From an uncultured Clostridia bacterium (GTDB lineage: Bacteria; Bacillota; Clostridia; Oscillospirales; Oscillospiraceae), in contig CAMWTG010000017.1 of the NCBI GenBank assembly GCA_947177115.1, positions 1-17,484 of the forward strand: a stretch of DNA of 17,484 nucleotides, read 5' to 3'. The notes beneath the pieces were generated by a model. That model was given only the letters and a program-made list of their open reading frames with translations, ran no database searches and had not been told where the DNA came from. Both the position numbers and the translations under genes were made by a program. This document shows, one piece after another, positions 13,680 through 17,484 of this stretch; position 1 is the stretch's first letter, and the number at the start of each line of letters is the position of its first letter.

Positions 13680-13708
13680 TTGACAAATACCCCGGGAGGG
13701 TATATACT
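13680..13708 (+). promoter_or_regulatory. Promoter of the csoR-copA operon
   Basis: A perfect TTGACA (13680-13685) and TATACT (13703-13708) have a 17-base spacer that coincides almost exactly with the first CsoR-type operator. Bound repressor would exclude RNA polymerase. Confidence 0.85.
13687..13703. promoter_or_regulatory. CsoR-type operator 1
   Basis: ATACCCCGGGAGGGTAT fits the CsoR operator pattern, a TACCC...GGGTA dyad with a G/C core. It lies between -35 and -10 of the csoR promoter. Confidence 0.8.
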
Positions 13709-13720
13709 GACCACAACAAA

Positions 13721-13737
13721 ATACCCCCGGGAGGTAT
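13721..13737. promoter_or_regulatory. CsoR-type operator 2 overlapping the ribosome site
   Basis: ATACCCCCGGGAGGTAT is a second copy, centred 34 bases from the first. It contains the GGGAGG used as the ribosome binding site of csoR, so one sequence appears to serve both as DNA operator and as translation signal. Confidence 0.75.
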
Positions 13738-13742
13738 CTGGA

Positions 13743-14042
13743 ATGGATGATTGCTGCCACTGCGGAAAAAAGCGCGTCCGCAGCGAGGAGGAGATGAAAC
13801 GGCTCTCCAACCGCCTCTGCCGCATTGAAGGGCAAGTGCGGGGCCTGCGGGAGATGCTGCAAAAGGACGTTTACTGCCCGGATATTCTTGTCCAGGTCTC
13901 CGCCGTCAATGCCGCCCTCAACAGCTTCAGCAAGGAGCTGCTCAGCGAACATCTGCGCACCTGTGTGGCCGAGGGCATCCGGCAGGGGGACGATGCGGTG
14001 ATCGATGAACTGGTCGCTGTGCTGCAGCGGCTGATGAAATAA
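13743..14042 (+). CDS. csoR: Copper-sensing repressor CsoR
   Basis: A 99-residue all-helical repressor of the CsoR/RcnR (DUF156) family. It binds operator DNA when free of Cu(I) and releases it when copper is bound. The conserved metal ligands are visible as Cys in DVYCPDIL (near residue 43) and the His and Cys of EHLRTCV (near 70-74), the C-H-C set of true copper sensors. The N-terminus carries three more cysteines (MDDCCHCGKK). RLCRIEGQVRGL is the family's basic DNA-contacting helix. The ATG at 13743 follows the GGGAGG ribosome site embedded in operator 2; a frame open upstream runs through the promoter and is not coding. copA starts 17 bases after the stop, so the two form an operon. Confidence 0.94.
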   Translation: MDDCCHCGKKRVRSEEEMKRLSNRLCRIEGQVRGLREMLQKDVYCPDILVQVSAVNAALNSFSKELLSEHLRTCVAEGIRQGDDAVIDELVAVLQRLMK

Positions 14043-14059
14043 GCGAGGAGGTACGGATC

Positions 14060-16642
14060 ATGAAGCAGACCTTCAACGTAACGGGCATGACCTGCTCGGC
14101 CTGCTCCGCCCATGTGGAGAAAGCCGTGGGCAAGCTGGAGGGCGTATCCGCCGTCAGCGTGAACCTGCTGTCCAACAGTATGCAGGTGAACTACGACGAG
14201 ACCGCCGTCTCGGCGGACGGCATCATTGCCGCCGTTACGGCCTCCGGCTACGGCGCGTCCCTGCCGCAGAAAGCGGGAGATAAAAAAACCGCCGCCCCCA
14301 AAAGGGAGGACGCCATGGCCGGGGAGCTGAAGCAGATGAAGCGCCGGATGGTGTGGTCTTTTGTCTTTCTGGTCCCGCTTTTCTACATTTCCATGGGCCA
14401 CATGATGGGCGCGCCGCTGCCGGGGTTCCTGGTGGGGATGGAGAACGCCCTGGCTTTCGCCTTTACCCAGCTGCTGCTGACGCTGCCCATTATGTACCTT
14501 AACGACAAATACTACAAAGTGGGCTTCAAGACCCTGTTCCACGGCGCGCCCAACATGGACTCGCTGATCGCCGTGGGCTCCATCGCCGCCGTGATCTACG
14601 GCGTGTTTGCCATCTATCAGATCGGTTTCGGTCTGGGACATATGGACATGGCGCTGGTGGGGAAGTACCACATGGACCTGTACTTTGAATCCGCGGGCAT
14701 GATCCTCACCCTCATCACCCTGGGCAAATTCCTGGAAACCCGCTCCAAAGGAAAAACCAGCGAGGCCATCACCCGGCTTATGGATCTGGCTCCTAAAACT
14801 GCCAGCGTCCTGCGGGACGGCGTTGAGGTGGAGGTCCCTGTGGAGGACGTCCGGGTTGGCGATCAGATCGTAGTCCGGCCCGGACAGTCCGTGCCGGTGG
14901 ACGGCGTGATCGTAGACGGCGCGTCCGCCGTGGACGAGAGCGCCCTTACCGGCGAGAGCCTGCCTGTGGACAAGGGCGTGGGAGACAAGGTCGCCGCCGC
15001 GTCCATCAATAAGTCCGGCTCCTTTACCTTCGAGGCCCTGCGGGTGGGAGAGGACACGACCCTTGCCCAGATGATCCGGCTGGTGGAGGAGGCGTCCGGC
15101 TCCAAAGCGCCGATCGCCAAGCTGGCAGACAAGGTGGCGGGGGTGTTCGTCCCCGTGGTCATGGTCATCGCCGCCGTGACTGCCGTTGTGTGGCTGGCGG
15201 TCACTCACTCCGTAACCAGCGCACTGACCGCCGGGGTGGCGGTGCTGGTGATCTCCTGCCCCTGCGCGCTGGGGCTGGCAACGCCGGTCGCCATTATGGT
15301 GGGCACCGGGAAGGGCGCTGAAAACGGCATCCTGGTGAAGTCCGCCGAGGCGCTGGAGACGCTGCACACTATCGATACCGTGGTCCTGGATAAAACCGGG
15401 ACCCTTACCCAGGGAAAACCCAAGGTAACGGACATCCTTCCCGCAGAGGGATTGACGGAAAACGCCCTGCTGGGTCTGGCCGCATGTCTTGAGTCCCCGT
15501 CGGAGCATCCCTTGGGCGCGGCTATCGTGGAGGAGGCGGCGTACCGCCAATTGCCCCACCAGTCGGTAGAGGGTTTCGAGGCCGTCCATGGGCGGGGCGT
15601 CAGGGCTTCGCTGGGCGGGCATGCCTGCCTGGCCGGGAACCGGGCCATGATGGAGGAGGCGGGGATCGATTTAGTTTCCTGGCTCCCCAAGGCGGAAGCA
15701 CTGGCAAATCAGGGCAAAACGCCCCTCTATTTCGCCAAGGACACCACTATGCTGGGCGTGATCGCCGTAGCCGACACCCCCAAGCCTACCAGCAAGGACG
15801 CGGTCGCCGCGTTCCGCAGCCTGGGCATCGACGTTATCATGCTCACCGGTGACAACCGCCGGACGGCGGACGCCATCGGACGGGAGTTGGGCGTGACGGA
15901 GGTCATGGCGGAAGTCCTGCCCCAGGACAAGGAGCGGAAGATCTCCGAGCTGCAAAACCAGGGCAAAAAGGTCGCCATGGTGGGCGATGGCATCAACGAC
16001 GCTCCGGCCCTGGCCCGAGCGGACGTGGGGCTGGCCATCGGCGCGGGAACCGATGTGGCTATCGAGAGCGCGGACATCGTATTGATGAAATCCGACCTGA
16101 TGGACGCTGCCGCCGCCGTGGAGCTGAGCCGCGCCACCATCCGCAATATCAAGCAGAACCTGTTCTGGGCGTTCTTCTACAACTCCCTGGGCATCCCCCT
16201 GGCGGCGGGCGTGTTCTTCCCGCTGCTGCAATGGCAGCTCAATCCCATGTTCGCCGCCGCCGCTATGAGCCTAAGCAGCGTGACGGTGGTGTCCAACGCC
16301 TTGCGGCTGCGGTTCTTCAAGAGCAGGTTCCATTCGGACGCCGCCGCTCTTCCCAGTGAAACCGGGTCCGCCTGCACGGCAGGCTGTCCCATTGCAAACC
16401 CAATATCAGAAATCAACCAAATACAAGGAGGAAACACAACAATGGCAAAGACTATCAAGATCGAGGGCATGATGTGCGCCCACTGCTCCGGACGGGTGGA
16501 AAAAGCCCTCAATGACCTGCCCGGCGTTACCGCCACGGTGGACCTTGCCGCCGGGACCGCCAGCATTACCGGCGATGTGTCCGATGAGGTCCTTACCAAG
16601 GCCGTTGCCGATGCGGGCTATACCGTAACCGGCATCCAGTAA
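14060..16642 (+). CDS. copA: Cu(I)-exporting P1B-type ATPase with C-terminal CopZ-like domain
   Basis: An 860-residue copper-export ATPase. It has an N-terminal heavy-metal-associated domain with CSAC at 12-15, membrane helices from about residue 95, the actuator loop TGES at 297-300, the ion-binding CPC at 400-402, phosphorylation site DKTGT at 444-448, SEHPLG in the nucleotide domain, GDGINDAP from 642, and MSLSSVTVV in the last helix, as in Cu(I)-specific pumps. A normal CopA would end near residue 755-780. Here the frame continues through a low-complexity linker into a complete second HMA domain (residues 795-860, CAHC at 806-809). The linker is encoded by what looks like a former intergenic region with its own ribosome site. 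A GAGGAGG ribosome site precedes the ATG. The gene is in the csoR operon and should be induced by copper. Confidence 0.95.
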   Translation: MKQTFNVTGMTCSACSAHVEKAVGKLEGVSAVSVNLLSNSMQVNYDETAVSADGIIAAVTASGYGASLPQKAGDKKTAAPKREDAMAGELKQMKRRMVWSFVFLVPLFYISMGHMMGAPLPGFLVGMENALAFAFTQLLLTLPIMYLNDKYYKVGFKTLFHGAPNMDSLIAVGSIAAVIYGVFAIYQIGFGLGHMDMALVGKYHMDLYFESAGMILTLITLGKFLETRSKGKTSEAITRLMDLAPKTASVLRDGVEVEVPVEDVRVGDQIVVRPGQSVPVDGVIVDGASAVDESALTGESLPVDKGVGDKVAAASINKSGSFTFEALRVGEDTTLAQMIRLVEEASGSKAPIAKLADKVAGVFVPVVMVIAAVTAVVWLAVTHSVTSALTAGVAVLVISCPCALGLATPVAIMVGTGKGAENGILVKSAEALETLHTIDTVVLDKTGTLTQGKPKVTDILPAEGLTENALLGLAACLESPSEHPLGAAIVEEAAYRQLPHQSVEGFEAVHGRGVRASLGGHACLAGNRAMMEEAGIDLVSWLPKAEALANQGKTPLYFAKDTTMLGVIAVADTPKPTSKDAVAAFRSLGIDVIMLTGDNRRTADAIGRELGVTEVMAEVLPQDKERKISELQNQGKKVAMVGDGINDAPALARADVGLAIGAGTDVAIESADIVLMKSDLMDAAAAVELSRATIRNIKQNLFWAFFYNSLGIPLAAGVFFPLLQWQLNPMFAAAAMSLSSVTVVSNALRLRFFKSRFHSDAAALPSETGSACTAGCPIANPISEINQIQGGNTTMAKTIKIEGMMCAHCSGRVEKALNDLPGVTATVDLAAGTASITGDVSDEVLTKAVADAGYTVTGIQ
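16425..16444 (+). promoter_or_regulatory. Internal ribosome binding site before the CopZ-like domain
   Basis: AAGGAGG (16425-16431) lies ten bases before an in-frame ATG (16442-16444), inside the copA reading frame. It is among the stronger Shine-Dalgarno sequences in the window. Confidence 0.65.
16442..16642 (+). CDS. copZ: CopZ-like copper chaperone, probable internal start within copA
   Basis: Initiation at the internal ATG would give a 66-residue protein, exactly the size of a free CopZ/Atx1-type chaperone: GMMCAHCSGRVEKAL carries the Cu(I)-binding CAHC, followed by the usual alternating beta-alpha-beta pattern ending AVADAGYTVTG. Free CopZ delivers Cu(I) to CopA and CsoR. In many Firmicutes copZ is a separate gene next to copA. 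Here it is in the same frame with no stop, so the domain is expected as a CopA fusion and, through the internal ribosome site, possibly also as a free protein. Dual expression is inferred from sequence only. Confidence 0.55.
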   Translation: MAKTIKIEGMMCAHCSGRVEKALNDLPGVTATVDLAAGTASITGDVSDEVLTKAVADAGYTVTGIQ

Positions 16643-16651
16643 AAACACCTG

Positions 16652-16691
16652 CGAAAAGCGGACCGGGACAGCGTTCCCGGTCCGCTTTTCG
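16652..16691. terminator. Bidirectional terminator between copA and the bactofilin gene
   Basis: A perfect 17-bp stem (16652-16668 with 16675-16691) closes a six-base loop ten bases after the copA stop and 13 bases before the end of the convergent bactofilin gene. The outer part of the stem is AAAA/TTTT, which supplies a short U tract in both directions. Confidence 0.85.
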
Positions 16692-16703
16692 ATATCCGCA
16701 CAA

Positions 16704-17111
16704 TTACCTGGGCGGCATGGTGCTGTGGCCATTGAGCCGTCCGCCCTCTTCCACTTCCAACACAGGGGTGGAGATGTCGCCTTCAATGCTGCCGGTCTTC
16801 TGCAGCAGCAGGCGCTCCTTTGCAGTGACAGGGCCCTCGATGCGGCCCGCCATACGGATCACATCGGCTGCAACAGGCCCCTTCACCATGCCCGTTGAAG
16901 CCACGATCACCGCGCCCTGCAGATCGATCTCGCCCTCCACGGTGCCCTCTACCTGGATGATGCCCTCGCCCCGCAGAGTGCCGGTAACGGTAGCGCCGGC
17001 GGCGATCACCGTGCTGCTGGGCGTCTCCGGCAGGCTGGGGATGTCTTCATACGGCTCCTGAATAAGGGTTTCCTCCTCCTCCAGCCGCGCAGGTCTCCCA
17101 AACAAACCCAT
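16704..17111 (-). CDS. Bactofilin (polymer-forming cytoskeletal protein)
   Basis: A 135-residue bactofilin. Residues 1-32 are an acidic, probably disordered head (MGLFGRPARLEEEETL), and residues 33-130 form the DUF583 right-handed beta-helix, seen as short turns of about 16-18 residues with regularly placed Gly and Val/Ile (TVIAAGATVTG, IIQVEGTVEGEID, AVIVASTGMVKGPV, MAGRIEGPVT, QKTGSIEGDI). Bactofilins assemble into filaments without nucleotides and act in cell shape, stalk or sporulation-related functions; this one has no neighbour that points to a specific role. The ATG at 17111 follows an AAGGAGAGG ribosome site; the open frame upstream covers the promoter region. It is convergent with copA. 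Confidence 0.9.
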   Translation of the reverse strand: MGLFGRPARLEEEETLIQEPYEDIPSLPETPSSTVIAAGATVTGTLRGEGIIQVEGTVEGEIDLQGAVIVASTGMVKGPVAADVIRMAGRIEGPVTAKERLLLQKTGSIEGDISTPVLEVEEGGRLNGHSTMPPR

Positions 17112-17258
17112 AGAGATCCTCTCCTTTTCAGATAATAAGTATGTATCCGATCCGGCGAAACAGCCGGGAACTGTTTTTAGCTTATCACATTTTCCGCCGT
17201 TTGGCAAGGACTTACGGAATATGTCCCACGGAAATCAATTTATGCAGAGAACGGTGTT

Positions 17259-17343
17259 GTAGGGGCCGATGTCCTCATCGGCCTGTCTTGCTGGAGCTGC
17301 CCATCTGCCCTTAAAACGGCCCGATGAGGACATCGGGCCCTAC
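17259..17343. repeat. Imperfect inverted repeat unit 1
   Basis: GTAGGGGCCGATGTCCTCAT begins the left arm (17259-17283), and the right arm (17318-17343) is its near-exact reverse complement, ending CATCGGGCCCTAC. The two arms enclose 34 unrelated bases. Such GTAGGGGC-type paired repeats are seen between genes in many clostridial genomes. Confidence 0.75.
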
Positions 17344-17379
17344 AAGTATGGTATCTTTACCCAAAATGGCAGGATCCGT

Positions 17380-17449
17380 GTAGGGGCGAATATTGCTCGC
17401 CCGCACGATACAGGGATATTCCCGTTAGAAACGGGCGAGCAATGTGTAT
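17380..17449. repeat. Imperfect inverted repeat unit 2
   Basis: The left arm (17380-17403) starts GTAGGGGCGAATATTGCTCG and the right arm (17432-17449) reads CGGGCGAGCAATGTGTAT, nearly its reverse complement. It has the same GTAGGGGC outer edge as unit 1 but a different inner sequence, so the two are members of one family rather than a simple duplication. Confidence 0.7.
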
Positions 17450-17484
17450 AGCCTGGTAAGATAGTTTACAAAATGTCCGAAGAC

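Larger units (their letters stand above)
17112..17484. other. Intergenic region upstream of the bactofilin gene
   Basis: About 370 bases with no supportable gene. The left part should hold the bactofilin promoter, but no hexamer pair there is close enough to consensus to call. From 17259 it contains two pairs of inverted repeats listed separately. A 60-codon frame across them (17269-17451) is a translation of the repeats. Confidence 0.6.

Noticed and set aside
13871..15622. 583-codon open frame on the minus strand opposite csoR and copA
   Set aside because: Same cause: it is a shadow of copA, has no recognisable motif, and would cross the csoR-copA boundary.
17112..17220. SigA promoter for the bactofilin gene
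   Set aside because: A TTGCCA with a TAAGCT 17 bases later was seen, but the -10 match is too poor to call.
17259..17449. CRISPR array at the right edge
   Set aside because: The repeats are inverted pairs with different inner sequences. There are no direct repeats of constant length and no spacers.

Overview
The window looks like chromosome from a GC-rich, endospore-forming member of the Clostridia, most likely Oscillospiraceae (the Flavonifractor, Oscillibacter or Lawsonibacter neighbourhood). That placement is an inference from GC-rich protein-dense DNA with strong GGAGG ribosome sites, spoVAD and spoVAE, a K+-dependent membrane pyrophosphatase, a CsoR/CopA copper module and short GTAGGGGC inverted repeats between genes. 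No rRNA, tRNA, CRISPR array, transposase or phage gene was seen.

Left block (1-7870, minus strand). Reading in the direction of transcription: four tandem HAD-superfamily paralogues, a phosphoglycerate mutase, an MgtC/SapB membrane protein and the membrane pyrophosphatase hppA. The four HADs and the mutase are closely spaced and start from a near-consensus promoter at 7877-7905. A divergent LacI-family regulator (8213-9217) probably controls them through an AAACGTTT site just downstream of that promoter. The first HAD gene has an in-frame amber codon at codon 18, followed at once by a Shine-Dalgarno sequence and a GTG. The mutase is the most striking object here: it is a 2,3-bisphosphoglycerate-independent phosphoglycerate mutase whose sequence is circularly permuted. 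The usual C-terminal two thirds come first and the usual N-terminal third, including the catalytic serine, comes last.

Middle block (9218-12400). A nearly 500-base stretch without a convincing gene holds several palindromes. It is followed by a small GNAT acetyltransferase (minus), spoVAD and spoVAE (plus, without spoVAC and separated by a 130-base inverted-repeat element), a shared bidirectional terminator and a RibD_C/DHFR-like reductase (minus).

Right block (12407-17484). A minus-strand gene joins a CD3324-type helix-turn-helix domain to an APH-family kinase, with a good internal ribosome site at the junction. Divergent to it is a copper operon: csoR, then a CopA ATPase fused in frame at its C-terminus to a CopZ-like chaperone, again with a strong internal ribosome site and ATG at the junction. 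Two CsoR-type operators sit in the csoR promoter, one filling the -35/-10 spacer and one covering the ribosome binding site. A perfect 17-bp hairpin separates this operon from a convergent bactofilin gene. The window ends in two pairs of imperfect inverted repeats.

The main themes are a rearranged glycolytic enzyme inside a LacI-controlled phosphatase-like cluster, and repeated cases where a ribosome binding site lies inside a continuous reading frame, suggesting two products from one gene or recent gene fusion.
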